Source: CAZEQJ01 sp964514385
GTDB lineage: Bacteria > Bacteroidota > Bacteroidia > Cytophagales > Cyclobacteriaceae
DNA: 64,000 bases
Direction of reading: 5' to 3'
Assembly (NCBI GenBank): GCA_964514385.1
Contig: CAZEQJ010000005.1
Location: 82,440 to 146,439 of the forward strand
The notes beneath the pieces are model-generated. The model ran no database searches. It saw nothing but the letters and a program-made list of their open reading frames with translations, and had not been told where the DNA came from. This document shows, piece after piece, positions 54,066 through 63,684 of this stretch. A program made the position numbers and the translations under genes. Every line of letters begins with the position of its first letter. Position 1 is the first letter of the stretch.

Positions 54066-57000
54066 TTAAAATTTAATTTGAACACCTACCATGGTTGTCC
54101 TTGGTCTTGGATAGGTACCAAAGTCAAAACCGGGGTTAAGGATTCCGTTTTCAAAGTCAGGGTTAAATCCTTTATATGCCTGAAACACAGCAAGATTCTG
54201 GATAGTTGCGTAGACACGCAGGCTCTTCATGAAGGCACGCGAAATTACGCTTTCAGGGAAGCTATAGCCAAGCGATAACGTCTGAATACGCAGATAGTCG
54301 CCACGTTGCAGCCATCCCGGACGATCAGAATCTCTTCCATTGTTATTGGGGTCGAGGTGCATTACCCTTGGCACTGTCGTACTTGGGTTTTCAGGTGTCC
54401 ATCGGTCCAGGATATCCTCATGCCAGTTGGTAAATGAATTGGTTGGCATCAGACCTCTGTACAGGTTACTGTTTATCAGGTTGCCGCCGTGTCCCTGTCC
54501 GAATATGGTGAAATCGAATCCTTTATAGCTGGCTGCGATATTTAAACCATAGTAATAGGTAGGCAGACCCTGACCCAGAAATTCCCTGTCATCCTCATTG
54601 ATTACATCATCACCGTTCAGGTCTCTGTATCGGATATCGCCTGGCGCAGTACCTGGCTGCTGAAATGCGTGGTCTGCTACTTCCTGGTCATTCTGGAAGA
54701 TGCCGTCAAACACCCAGCCGAAATGCTGACCTAATGGTCTGCCGACCTCAGATCTTGCACCTGCGCCACTGATAAACTCGAGTGGTCCTATATCAAGTAC
54801 TTCGTTTCGGAGCGTGTAGAAGTTAGGTGCGATCTCAATATACAAGTCGCCGATTTCCTGACGGAATGTACCTGATAATTCAATACCGGAATTACGAACA
54901 GCACCCGCATTAGTGGTAACCGAAGGGTCGAAATCGGCTGAACCTACAGAGCGTGGTAACGGAAGGTTCAGCAGCAGGTCACGTGATTCGTTCATGTAGT
55001 ACTCAGCTGTGAAATCCAGTCGGCCATCCAGCAATACCACATCGGCAGCTATACTTCTTGTTACCCTGGTCTCCCATTGGATTAGCGGATCAATCACGAA
55101 AGTAGCTGCACCACCAAATACCCTTCCATTCTGGAACTCGTAAGGTATAACCCTGTTGATCACAGGCTGGTAGGCGAAGTTTCCGATATTCTGGTTTCCT
55201 ACTTCACCCAGTGCTCCTCTAAGCTTAAGTTCAGAAACAAAAGCTGGCAGGTTAAAGTCGTTGTGAACTTTCCAGGCTACACCTACTGAAGGGAAGACAG
55301 CATTGCGCAGTTCTGAAGAGAAACGTGAAGATCCGTCTCTTCTGATATTGAATGTAAGGAGATACCTGTCGTCAAAACCATAGTTAAGTCTACCCAGATA
55401 TGACTCCAATGCGCTCTCGCCTATACCTTCAGAAACTGCCCATTCTTCAGCTGCGCTAAGGGTCTGAAAATAAGGTTCCTGTAAGCCGGATCCCGTTGCT
55501 GTAACGCTTCCATCCTGAAAGTTCTGGAAGGTATGACCTACTAGCACGTCAATGTCATGCTTACCAAATGTTTTATCATAGCGCAATGTATTTTCTACCA
55601 GTCCTGAACGGATGTAGGTGTTGGTGACCTGATAGGATGCCGTATTTCCCGGGAAGAAATAACCTAGATCATATTCAGGCACAAACAAAGTAGACCTGAT
55701 GTCACGATGATCGTAAGAGAGATTCAGCTTATATGTCAGTCCTTCGAGAATATCAATCTCACCGTACAGGTTACCTATAAAGCGGTTTACCAGGGTTGAA
55801 TTGTCCACCAGGCTATTGACACCTGGAACATTCAATGTAATGGATTGATGTATTACAGCATCAGCTCCACCAAAGCCACCCAGGCGATTTGGATCAAATA
55901 CAGGTATTGTAGGAGCTGCCTGAAGCAGGTCATTTACCAACGACGGTCGTCCTCCGGGGAGGTTTATAGTGGTTGTAAAGAAAAGCGGGTTTTCGTCGGA
56001 GCGTGTAAAATAGACATTGTTACCAAAACGAACACGACCAACATCTGTATCTGTGTTTACCCTGAATGAATATCGTTTGTAGTCAGGGCCGGCGCCTACC
56101 AGTGTACCTTCATTGTCCAGATAATCTGCCGAAACGAAGTAAGATGTGTTTTCAGAGCCACCTGAAAAATTTACGTTTACGTTCGCTATATACCCGTCTT
56201 TAAAACCTGCTTCCTGCCAGTCTGTATCTATATCGCTGATAAAGTCAGGTGAATTCGGGTCATTTCCGGGAACACGGGGTGTACCGGCATTATCCAGCAT
56301 TTCATTGTTGATGGTCTGATATCCGTCAGCACTCAATACCGGGAGTCTCTCATAAATACCCTGAAAGCCATAATATGAGCTTACATTCACGGAAAACGGC
56401 TGATTTTTTCTTCCACCTTTGGTAGTGATGATTACCACCCCATTTGCAGCACGGTTACCATAGATCGCTCCGGCAGAGGCATCCTTGAGTACCTGTATTG
56501 ATTCGATATCATTCGGGTTGACATCCCGTATACCTCCTTCGATAGGAAAACCATCCACAACAAATAATGGCTGTGTGGAACCCGTAATGGTAGAGATACC
56601 CCGAATACGGATTTGAGGTGTTGCTCCGGGCTGTCCGTCACTTGTGATGGAAACACCGGCAACCCGACCCTGCATTTGTTGCGTGAGGTCATTGGCTGCC
56701 TGCTTTTGCATTTCCTCAGGATCAACCAGACTGACTGCACCGGTAAGATCTTCTTTCCGTTGGGTACCGTACCCAACCACAACGATCTCCTCAAGTGCTG
56801 CCACATCTTCCTGAAGTTCTACATTCACCACTGAGCGGCTACCTATCGCTACTTCCTGCGAAATGTAACCCACATAGGATACGATGATTGAAGCATCGTC
56901 CGAAACATTCAGCGTAAAGTTACCATCCAGATCAGTTGTCATACCGTTGGAGGTACCTTTCTCTAATACAGATGCCCCCGGGAGCGGATCTCCGGAAACA

Positions 57001-57110
57001 GCATCTGTCACTTTACCTGTCACTGTCCTGCTCTGAGCAAATGCAGTCACCTGACTCAGAAGCAGAACAGCACCAAAAAAGCAGATTTTGAAATTCGTAA
57101 AATTTCTCAT
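54066..57110 (-). CDS. SusC/RagA-family TonB-dependent transporter
   Basis: 1014 residues from the ATG at 57110 (MRNFTNFKICFFGAVLLLSQ, signal peptide); 27 more codons stay open but lie in the leader. The N-terminal carboxypeptidase-regulatory-like domain (VTGKVTDAVSGDPLPGASV) is followed by the TonB box region EEIVVVGYGTQRKEDLTGAV, plug (IRIRGISTITGSTQPLFVVDG) and barrel ending in RPRTTMVGVQIKF. It imports oligosaccharides across the outer membrane with SusD. First gene of the arabinan operon, 192 bases after the HTCS gene, with candidate operators upstream. Confidence 0.97.
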   Translation of the reverse strand: MRNFTNFKICFFGAVLLLSQVTAFAQSRTVTGKVTDAVSGDPLPGASVLEKGTSNGMTTDLDGNFTLNVSDDASIIVSYVGYISQEVAIGSRSVVNVELQEDVAALEEIVVVGYGTQRKEDLTGAVSLVDPEEMQKQAANDLTQQMQGRVAGVSITSDGQPGATPQIRIRGISTITGSTQPLFVVDGFPIEGGIRDVNPNDIESIQVLKDASAGAIYGNRAANGVVIITTKGGRKNQPFSVNVSSYYGFQGIYERLPVLSADGYQTINNEMLDNAGTPRVPGNDPNSPDFISDIDTDWQEAGFKDGYIANVNVNFSGGSENTSYFVSADYLDNEGTLVGAGPDYKRYSFRVNTDTDVGRVRFGNNVYFTRSDENPLFFTTTINLPGGRPSLVNDLLQAAPTIPVFDPNRLGGFGGADAVIHQSITLNVPGVNSLVDNSTLVNRFIGNLYGEIDILEGLTYKLNLSYDHRDIRSTLFVPEYDLGYFFPGNTASYQVTNTYIRSGLVENTLRYDKTFGKHDIDVLVGHTFQNFQDGSVTATGSGLQEPYFQTLSAAEEWAVSEGIGESALESYLGRLNYGFDDRYLLTFNIRRDGSSRFSSELRNAVFPSVGVAWKVHNDFNLPAFVSELKLRGALGEVGNQNIGNFAYQPVINRVIPYEFQNGRVFGGAATFVIDPLIQWETRVTRSIAADVVLLDGRLDFTAEYYMNESRDLLLNLPLPRSVGSADFDPSVTTNAGAVRNSGIELSGTFRQEIGDLYIEIAPNFYTLRNEVLDIGPLEFISGAGARSEVGRPLGQHFGWVFDGIFQNDQEVADHAFQQPGTAPGDIRYRDLNGDDVINEDDREFLGQGLPTYYYGLNIAASYKGFDFTIFGQGHGGNLINSNLYRGLMPTNSFTNWHEDILDRWTPENPSTTVPRVMHLDPNNNGRDSDRPGWLQRGDYLRIQTLSLGYSFPESVISRAFMKSLRVYATIQNLAVFQAYKGFNPDFENGILNPGFDFGTYPRPRTTMVGVQIKF

Positions 57111-57198
57111 GTAAGTTAGTTCTAGTTTAACATATTTGGTTTGTGACAAGGGTATTTTTGTCATTTTACTATTACAAATGTTGGAATTCAAGCGCGGG

Positions 57199-57262
57199 AA
57201 GTGGTGGATTATTGTTGAAAATTGGTGGACAATTCTCTCTTTTTTGCGATGATTCTAATCAT
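57199..57262. promoter_or_regulatory. Candidate operators upstream of susC: 21-bp-spaced direct repeat and a dyad
   Basis: AAGTGGTGGATTATTG (57199-57214) and AATTGGTGGACAATTC (57220-57235) agree at 12 of 16 positions and are 21 bases apart, two helical turns. HTCS proteins carry AraC-type DNA-binding domains that usually bind direct repeats. A separate dyad ATGATTCTAATCAT lies at 57249-57262. Both sit between the HTCS gene and susC. Confidence 0.4.
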
Positions 57263-57302
57263 AACTGCCAAAACGGAGTAAAAAATATGACTATTTGAAT
57301 AT

Positions 57303-60300
57303 TCAGAGCTGCATTTTTGCAGATCCGCGAAGCTGATAATCACGCGGTGACAACCCCATGATTTTATTAAAAACCCGTGAAAAATATTTGGGGTCGTTAT
57401 ACCCGACGGTATAAGCTACTTCTGAAATATTTTTAGCGCTGTCTGCAAGAAGAAGCGCAGCTTTTTTTACTCTGAATTCATTTATGAATTCGGTGGCCGA
57501 TTGTTGGGTCAATGCTGTCAGCTTTTTATGCAACAGGCTTCTGCTGATACCGATTTCCTGTACAAATTCGCGTGTGTTGAAGTCGGGATCACCATACGAA
57601 TTCTCCAATATTTCATAAGCTTTTTTGAGAAATTCCCTATCCTTAACTCCTATCCCTTCGACATTACCGGTCATTGGATTGGATTTGATCTCATGTACGA
57701 TCGCCTTCCTGGACTCTAGCAGCCTTTTGATACGCGCCTCCAACACATCAAAGTTAAAAGGCTTGGTCAGGTAATCGTCAGCGCCACTTTCCAATCCCTT
57801 GATCTCATGTTGTTCGGTATTTTTGGCTGTAAGCATAATGATGGGTATATGCGATGTAGCCAGGTTATTTTTCAGGTAGGCACATAGTTCAATCCCATCG
57901 ATTTTTGGCATCATTAGGTCTGTTATGATTACATCCGGATTATGCTTTCTGGCCATTTCAATGCCCGTAGCACCATCGGAAGACTCCAGAATCTGGAAAT
58001 TTTTCCGCAGCCTGAGCGAAATGAATTTACGAAGGTCCACATTATCTTCTACCACCAGGAGTGTAGGCGCTCCTTCATTATCTGTAACTATATCAGCCTC
58101 TTCTTCCTGCATATCCTCCACCTCACCGAAAAGCTCTTCTGTCAGGAGCTTCACTTGCTGATCAATGGTTGCGGGGTCATAAGGGGAGCTGCTTTTACGT
58201 TCGTGATAAGCATAATACCCTTTGAGACAGGGGAACTGGATCTCAAATACGGACCCTTTTCCAGGCGTGCTTTCCACAAAAATCTCACCATGGTGCGACT
58301 TTATAAGTTCATCTGTAAGCGCCAGACCAATGCCTGTGCCGCGCACTTTAAATTCATTTTCTGACTCTATCCTGTAAAACCTTTTAAATATCAGAGGTAT
58401 ATTCTCTGCTGCTATGCCGCAGCCATTGTCAATAATTTTCACTCGGATAACATCTCTACCTTCTTTTTCTCCTGCTACCGATTGATTCGTCAGGCGGGAA
58501 TCTTCCAGCCGGACTCCACTAACCTCGAGACTTATTTTACACTCCTGAGGTGTATACTTGAAGGCGTTTGACAACAGGTTATACAAAATATTCTCAATCA
58601 CCTCAGGGTCGTACCATATCTCTTGGGGTAAATCCTCTTCATGATAAGTAAAATCTATTTTCCTGGTTTCTGCCAATGGCTTGAAGGCGTCGAATATACT
58701 GTGGCTAAAGCTGCTGAAATCTGCATTGGTAACATTCAGTTCCATTCTCCCCTGCTCGATTTTCCTGAAATCCATAATCTGATTGATCAGGTGTAAAAGT
58801 CGGTTGGCGTTTCGGTTGATTAACGCTAGAGTGTCCCTGATGCCGGGCGTCAGGTTTTCTTCTTTGAGGAGATTCTGCAAAGGCCCTGTGATAAGAGTGA
58901 GCGGAGTCCTGAACTCATGCGAAATATTGGTAAAAAAGTTAAGCCGCAGCTGGCTCACCAAATTGAGTTTGTTGTTTAGCTCCATCAACTGATCACGCTG
59001 TAGGCCTATTTCATGGTTTTGCTTTTCCAGCATTTGATTTTGTCCCTCAATAAGGTGCTGATTGGCCTCCAGTTCCTTATTGGTAAGTAAAAGCTTGGAA
59101 GCCTGATTTTCAAGCTCCTCTTTCTGTTGATTTATCTTCCTGGTTCTTTCATCGACCATCCGCTCCAATGCTTTTTTCTGACGTTTGAGCGTATAGGTAC
59201 GGTAGCGGGTATACGCCATGATAAGTCCAAGTGCCAGCAATACCATGGTTATTCTGAACCACCATGTATTCCAGAATGGCGCCAGAATATTGATCCTCAG
59301 CGATGTGGTCTCCGACACCTGTTCGCCGTTGGAGCCCACCGATCGCACTCTGAAAATATAGTTTCCGGGTGACAGGTTGGTATAGTTTGCAAACCTTCTG
59401 TTTGGGCCAACATTATTCCACTCATCTTCAAACCCTTCGAGCTGGTACTCATAATGTAAAAGTTCCTTTTCTTTGAAGTTAATAGCCGCAAACTCAAAGC
59501 CGATATTCCTTCCCTGATATGGCAGAGTGACCTGCTTGGCCCTCGAAATATTGGTGGGGAGCACTACTCGACCAAAATAGGCCTTGCGCGGCTCTACGGA
59601 TGTATTCATCAGCTTAAAATCTGTGATGAGAACGCGTGAATCTATATTTTTGGATTTTATTTCAAGCGGATCAAAAACATCCAAACCGTTCATCCCACCA
59701 ACAAAGAGTTGCCCCGCATCATTTTTAAAAATAGAGGACCAGTAATACTGATTGTTCAGGAATCCATCATACTGAAAATAATTGTTTACATATCCTGAAG
59801 TCGGGTCATAGGATGATAAACCATAATCAGTGGTTAGCCAGATTCTCCCGGCATGATCTTCAGATATGCCAAAAATGATATTATTTGAAAGACCATTTTT
59901 TGTCGTCAGGTGACTAAAGTATATGGAGTCTTCCTGTCTGCTTATTTTATTAAGGCCGTGCCCATATGTACCTGCCCAGATATTGGCATTACTGTCTTCA
60001 TATAGGGATATCACATAATCTCCACTGATGGATCCGTCGTCAAGCGGGTCGTGTGTATATTTTGTTACTGCATTAATATATGAATAGTCAGAGGACAGGC
60101 TGACTTTGTAAAGTCCATAGCGTGAGCCCACCCATAGTGTATGCTGATAATCAAATAGCAGACAACCGGCCTCTACAAGCTCCGATAACGCTGGATGCAG
60201 GTTGTTCAGCGAGATAAACGTGTTGGCACTGACGTCGTATTTTAGCACTCCATTTAATGTTGCGATCCAGATGTTGCCGTCCGGACCCTCCACTATCGAT

Positions 60301-61667
60301 GAGACATAGGTACTGTTAATACCAGCCCCGGTAGACATGGCCCGAAAAAATGGTGAATCACTCCGGCTATTCTCTAATATACCCAGTCCTCCTCCCCATG
60401 TACCTATCCACAAATTATCATTTAAATCCCGGGTGATGGAGGTCACAAAATCGTTTGTAATGTCGCCCGAGCCTGTTCCGTAAGTAAAATGATCATATCT
60501 GTTAGTCGATTTATTGTAACGGTTCAATCCACCCCCCGCAGTACCAACCCATAAATAACTACCACCATCAAAAACTGAATTGACTGTATTATTGCTCAGA
60601 CTTTGATAGGGACGATTGATATCCTTCTCATAACTTGTGATACTGTTCCGGAACGTGTTGAAATAGGTGATCCCGCCTCGCTCACTTCCAACCCAGATGT
60701 TGTCATCTCTGTCCCGGTAGAGGCAGTTAAGAAAATTATTAGAGATGCTGTTTTTGTTCGGGTCATGAACGTAATTGACAAAAATGTCAGATTCAGGATC
60801 CCAGTAACTCATCCCTCCCAATGTGGCAAGGATCAGTTTTTGGTTTTCATCTTCCACAATATCCATAACGGAATTGTGTATCAGGGTATTGGAATTATTT
60901 TCCTCGCTTAAATAATACCTGAAATCATCGGTGTCGGGCTGATACACATTAAGCCCGTAATCTGTTCCTACAAGTAAGCTGCCTGTTGTAGTAATATACA
61001 GTGATTCTATACTATTTGATGAAAGAGTATTGCCGTCTTCATCTGCTGTATAATATTTTATTTCACCCAGGTCCTTTCTTATTCGGGTTAGGCCCTCGTT
61101 CGTTCCCAGCCATATCCATTTTCCATCAAATACAATGTCGTTAATCTCGGTACCTGAAATATACCCCTCTAAATCAATATGCCGTTGGATAATAAGACGT
61201 CCGGACTGCTGTCCGAATAAAAATAAACCCTGATTGGATCCTACCAGCATACTCCCGTCAGGGCCCTGCGTAATAGCATGTACATACGAAAGATCGACAT
61301 TAAATGCAGAGTCAACCAATGTCTGCCAGTTGTAAAACCGGTCTTGGTCGTAAATGTAGAGATATAAATTCTGCTGGGTACCTATCCAGATATTGCCTTC
61401 TGCATCTTCCTGTAGGGTATAAATGAAATTGTCATTTCCAAGGTCGCTTTCATTACCTGAAAAGACCTCAAAGGAATAACCATCGTACCGGCAAAGACCA
61501 TTCCATGTACCAAACCATATAAATCCCTGCCGGTCCTGAATAATGCAGTCCACCATGTTTTGTGGCAAGCCATCCTGAATATCAAGCGTTTGAAAACGGA
61601 AGTCCTGTCCGGCTGCCGAAGCAACCAGAAACACAGCGCCTACCACTACTTTTCCAAACCAACCCAT
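57303..61667 (-). CDS. Hybrid two-component system sensor/regulator (HTCS)
   Basis: 1454 residues. Signal peptide, then a two-propeller periplasmic sensor with repeated reg_prop blades (for example DRQGFIWFGTWNGL, DAEGNIWIGTQQNL, DRDDNIWVGSERGG) to about residue 700, a Y_Y_Y domain near 720-800 (YEYQLEGFEDEWNNVG), a membrane helix near 812, HisKA with the His in FFTNISHEFRTPLT near 917, HATPase (DNGCGIAAENIPLIFKRFYR), receiver with phospho-Asp near 1249 in VIITDLMMPKIDG, and AraC HTH in the last 100 residues. Such proteins sense oligosaccharides directly in the periplasm. It is directly upstream of susC and should activate the arabinan operon. Confidence 0.97.
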   Translation of the reverse strand: MGWFGKVVVGAVFLVASAAGQDFRFQTLDIQDGLPQNMVDCIIQDRQGFIWFGTWNGLCRYDGYSFEVFSGNESDLGNDNFIYTLQEDAEGNIWIGTQQNLYLYIYDQDRFYNWQTLVDSAFNVDLSYVHAITQGPDGSMLVGSNQGLFLFGQQSGRLIIQRHIDLEGYISGTEINDIVFDGKWIWLGTNEGLTRIRKDLGEIKYYTADEDGNTLSSNSIESLYITTTGSLLVGTDYGLNVYQPDTDDFRYYLSEENNSNTLIHNSVMDIVEDENQKLILATLGGMSYWDPESDIFVNYVHDPNKNSISNNFLNCLYRDRDDNIWVGSERGGITYFNTFRNSITSYEKDINRPYQSLSNNTVNSVFDGGSYLWVGTAGGGLNRYNKSTNRYDHFTYGTGSGDITNDFVTSITRDLNDNLWIGTWGGGLGILENSRSDSPFFRAMSTGAGINSTYVSSIVEGPDGNIWIATLNGVLKYDVSANTFISLNNLHPALSELVEAGCLLFDYQHTLWVGSRYGLYKVSLSSDYSYINAVTKYTHDPLDDGSISGDYVISLYEDSNANIWAGTYGHGLNKISRQEDSIYFSHLTTKNGLSNNIIFGISEDHAGRIWLTTDYGLSSYDPTSGYVNNYFQYDGFLNNQYYWSSIFKNDAGQLFVGGMNGLDVFDPLEIKSKNIDSRVLITDFKLMNTSVEPRKAYFGRVVLPTNISRAKQVTLPYQGRNIGFEFAAINFKEKELLHYEYQLEGFEDEWNNVGPNRRFANYTNLSPGNYIFRVRSVGSNGEQVSETTSLRINILAPFWNTWWFRITMVLLALGLIMAYTRYRTYTLKRQKKALERMVDERTRKINQQKEELENQASKLLLTNKELEANQHLIEGQNQMLEKQNHEIGLQRDQLMELNNKLNLVSQLRLNFFTNISHEFRTPLTLITGPLQNLLKEENLTPGIRDTLALINRNANRLLHLINQIMDFRKIEQGRMELNVTNADFSSFSHSIFDAFKPLAETRKIDFTYHEEDLPQEIWYDPEVIENILYNLLSNAFKYTPQECKISLEVSGVRLEDSRLTNQSVAGEKEGRDVIRVKIIDNGCGIAAENIPLIFKRFYRIESENEFKVRGTGIGLALTDELIKSHHGEIFVESTPGKGSVFEIQFPCLKGYYAYHERKSSSPYDPATIDQQVKLLTEELFGEVEDMQEEEADIVTDNEGAPTLLVVEDNVDLRKFISLRLRKNFQILESSDGATGIEMARKHNPDVIITDLMMPKIDGIELCAYLKNNLATSHIPIIMLTAKNTEQHEIKGLESGADDYLTKPFNFDVLEARIKRLLESRKAIVHEIKSNPMTGNVEGIGVKDREFLKKAYEILENSYGDPDFNTREFVQEIGISRSLLHKKLTALTQQSATEFINEFRVKKAALLLADSAKNISEVAYTVGYNDPKYFSRVFNKIMGLSPRDYQLRGSAKMQL

Positions 61668-61811
61668 ATATGAATGTAAGTAAATCTTAATAATTTAGTA
61701 ATATCCACTGCCCTTTTTATTGTCCTAAACCCCCTGATATAAGGCGGTTTCCCTAAAATTATTGACAGTATTTATAAATTTTTAATTGTTTGCTGTACAT
61801 TTATCGGCTGT
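61668..61811. other. Divergent HTCS / araR intergenic region
   Basis: 144 bases, AT-rich. A TACATTTA at 61796-61803 is one base from the TAnnTTTG consensus and lies just upstream of araR. No convincing TTG at the right distance. No clear dyad that would be a common operator. Confidence 0.4.
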
Positions 61812-62522
61812 ATGATGGAACAAAACCAGATCATCCAGACGGATTACAAAAGTCAGACAAAACTACTTGCTGCGGTTGACTGCATTATTTTTGGTTTTGA
61901 TAAAGAAGAACTTAAGGTATTGCTGATCAAAAGAGGCTTCGAACCATTAAAAGGAGCCTGGTCGCTGATGGGTGGTTTTGTGAAGAGTAATGAAACCACA
62001 AAAGAAGCTGCAAGCAGGGTTTTATATCAGCTGACAGGATTGCATAACGTGTATATGGAAGAGGTCGGCACCTTTTCTGACCCAGACCGTGACCCCGTAG
62101 ACCGCACCATCTCCATCACATACTACGCCCTTATCGATATTGAAAGCCACAATAAGGAGCTGATTAAAAAATACTCTGCCAGCTGGTTTTCGCTCGCCCA
62201 CCTTCCCGACCTGATTTTTGACCATAATGAAATGGTCAAAAAAGCCATTCAAAAGCTTAGGCTTAAAACCTCAACACATCCGATAGGGTTTGAGCTGTTA
62301 CCGCCCAAATTCACTATGCGGCAGCTTCACCTGCTCTATGAAGCCATTCTGGGTGCGGAGCTGGATAAACGCAATTTCCATAAAAAAATGACCAACATGG
62401 ACCTGCTCCAAAAGCTTGATGAAAAGGATATGAACTCAAGCAAAAAAGGCTCCTTTCTTTACAAATTTGACGAGGAAAAATATAGGAAAAAACGAAATGA
62501 AGGGTTCAGCTTTCGTGTTTAA
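61812..62522 (+). CDS. araR: Nudix-fold transcriptional regulator, AraR/NrtR-like
   Basis: 236 residues. The first 145 form a Nudix fold (DCIIFGFDKEELKVLLIKRG; GAWSLMGGFV), but the Nudix box is broken: after ETTKEAASRVLYQLTGL the catalytic Glu pair of REUXEE is absent, so hydrolysis is unlikely. The last 80 residues hold a winged helix (LPPKFTMRQLHLLYEAILG). This layout equals NrtR and the arabinose regulator AraR described in Bacteroides thetaiotaomicron. Its place between the arabinan locus and araA/epimerase genes supports the AraR assignment. Two ATGs in tandem start the gene. Confidence 0.85.
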   Translation: MMEQNQIIQTDYKSQTKLLAAVDCIIFGFDKEELKVLLIKRGFEPLKGAWSLMGGFVKSNETTKEAASRVLYQLTGLHNVYMEEVGTFSDPDRDPVDRTISITYYALIDIESHNKELIKKYSASWFSLAHLPDLIFDHNEMVKKAIQKLRLKTSTHPIGFELLPPKFTMRQLHLLYEAILGAELDKRNFHKKMTNMDLLQKLDEKDMNSSKKGSFLYKFDEEKYRKKRNEGFSFRV

Positions 62523-62540
62523 AGCCAAACCCTCACCATA

Positions 62541-63680
62541 TCAACGGGTACCAAACTCAAGCAATGTGCGGCTTGAATAGGTTTCGCCCGGGTTAAGTAC
62601 TGTGCTTGGAAATTCCGGGTAATTAGGTGAATCCGGATAATGCTGCGTCTCGAGGCAAAGTCCTGACCGGAAATTATACACTTTATCGCTTTTTCCTGTA
62701 ATTGTGCCGTCCAGAAAATTTCCTGAATAAAACTGTATCGCAGGTTCATTGGTGGATATCGTCAGTTGTCGTCCCGATCCCTCATGATACAATACAGCAG
62801 CTTCATAAAACGAACCGTCCTGATCCAGCACCCAGCAATGATCGTAACCACCGCCAAATTCAAGTTGCTGGTTTTCGGCTTCTATCTCAGCTCCGATCAT
62901 TTTCATATCGGTAAAATCAAAAGGAGTACCGTTTACGTCCCGTAGCTCACCTGTAGGAATAAGTGTGCTGTCTACCGGCAAAAACGCGGACGCATTTAGC
63001 TTCAGCTGATGCCCCAGAATGCCTTCGTCCATCCCGGAAAGATTGAAATAAGTATGCTGGGTGAGGTTGACGACCGTTTTTTTATCAGTTGTGGCTTCAT
63101 AGTCAAACTGAAGTGAATTGCCGGATAGAGTATACGTCACCTTTACTTCCAGCGTCCCGGGATAGCCTTCCTCTCCATCTGCTGACGTATAGGTAAGATA
63201 TAATCCGATATCATCCCCTTTTTCAAATGACTCGATGTCCCAGTATACCTTGTCAAACCCAAATTCACCACCATGCAGGTGATTGCCGATATTATTTTGG
63301 GCAAGGGAATATTCAATACCATCGAGGGTGAATTTACCTTTGGCTATTCTGTTGCCATATCGACCGATAATGGCGCCGAAATATGGATTATTATCGATAT
63401 ACCCCTGAAGGTTGTCATATCCCAGTACCACATCTGCCATGTTGCCGTCACGATCCGGGACCATCAGCGAGGTGATTATACCACCATAGTTTATCACGGA
63501 CATTTCCATACCGGTAGCAGAGGTAAGTGTGTATTGATTCACTTCTTTTCCATCCGGCATTGTCCCAAAGGAGGTTACCTCAATGGATACATTTACTTCC
63601 TCCGTTTGCGATTGCTTTTCCTGCCCGGGCCCACAGGCTATTGCCGCGGCAAGAATAAAAAGTAGAGCTATTCTGTTCAT
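62541..63680 (-). CDS. Aldose 1-epimerase, lipoprotein
   Basis: 379 residues from the ATG at 63680 (MNRIALLFILAAAIAC, lipoprotein signal, Cys16); 30 further open codons overlap araA and are rejected. GalM landmarks: NYGGIITSLMVPDRDG, GRYGNRIAKGKFTLDG, NHLHGGEFGFDKVYW, VVNLTQHTYFNLSG with the catalytic His, and QFYSGNFLDG; the catalytic Glu lies in GLCLETQHYPDSPN. It interconverts alpha and beta anomers of sugars, here probably L-arabinose. It is four bases after the araA stop, and 18 bases from the convergent araR end. Confidence 0.93.
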   Translation of the reverse strand: MNRIALLFILAAAIACGPGQEKQSQTEEVNVSIEVTSFGTMPDGKEVNQYTLTSATGMEMSVINYGGIITSLMVPDRDGNMADVVLGYDNLQGYIDNNPYFGAIIGRYGNRIAKGKFTLDGIEYSLAQNNIGNHLHGGEFGFDKVYWDIESFEKGDDIGLYLTYTSADGEEGYPGTLEVKVTYTLSGNSLQFDYEATTDKKTVVNLTQHTYFNLSGMDEGILGHQLKLNASAFLPVDSTLIPTGELRDVNGTPFDFTDMKMIGAEIEAENQQLEFGGGYDHCWVLDQDGSFYEAAVLYHEGSGRQLTISTNEPAIQFYSGNFLDGTITGKSDKVYNFRSGLCLETQHYPDSPNYPEFPSTVLNPGETYSSRTLLEFGTR

Positions 63681-63684
63681 TGCA

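Noticed and set aside
57111..57191. N-terminal extension of SusC
   Set aside because: The 27 extra codons lack a signal peptide, while the ATG at 57110 begins a standard one.
57249..57262. Terminator of the HTCS gene
   Set aside because: The dyad is short and AT-rich, and on the minus strand it is followed by A residues, not T.
61812..62522. Active Nudix hydrolase
   Set aside because: The Nudix box lacks the catalytic Glu pair and a winged helix follows, which fits a regulator.
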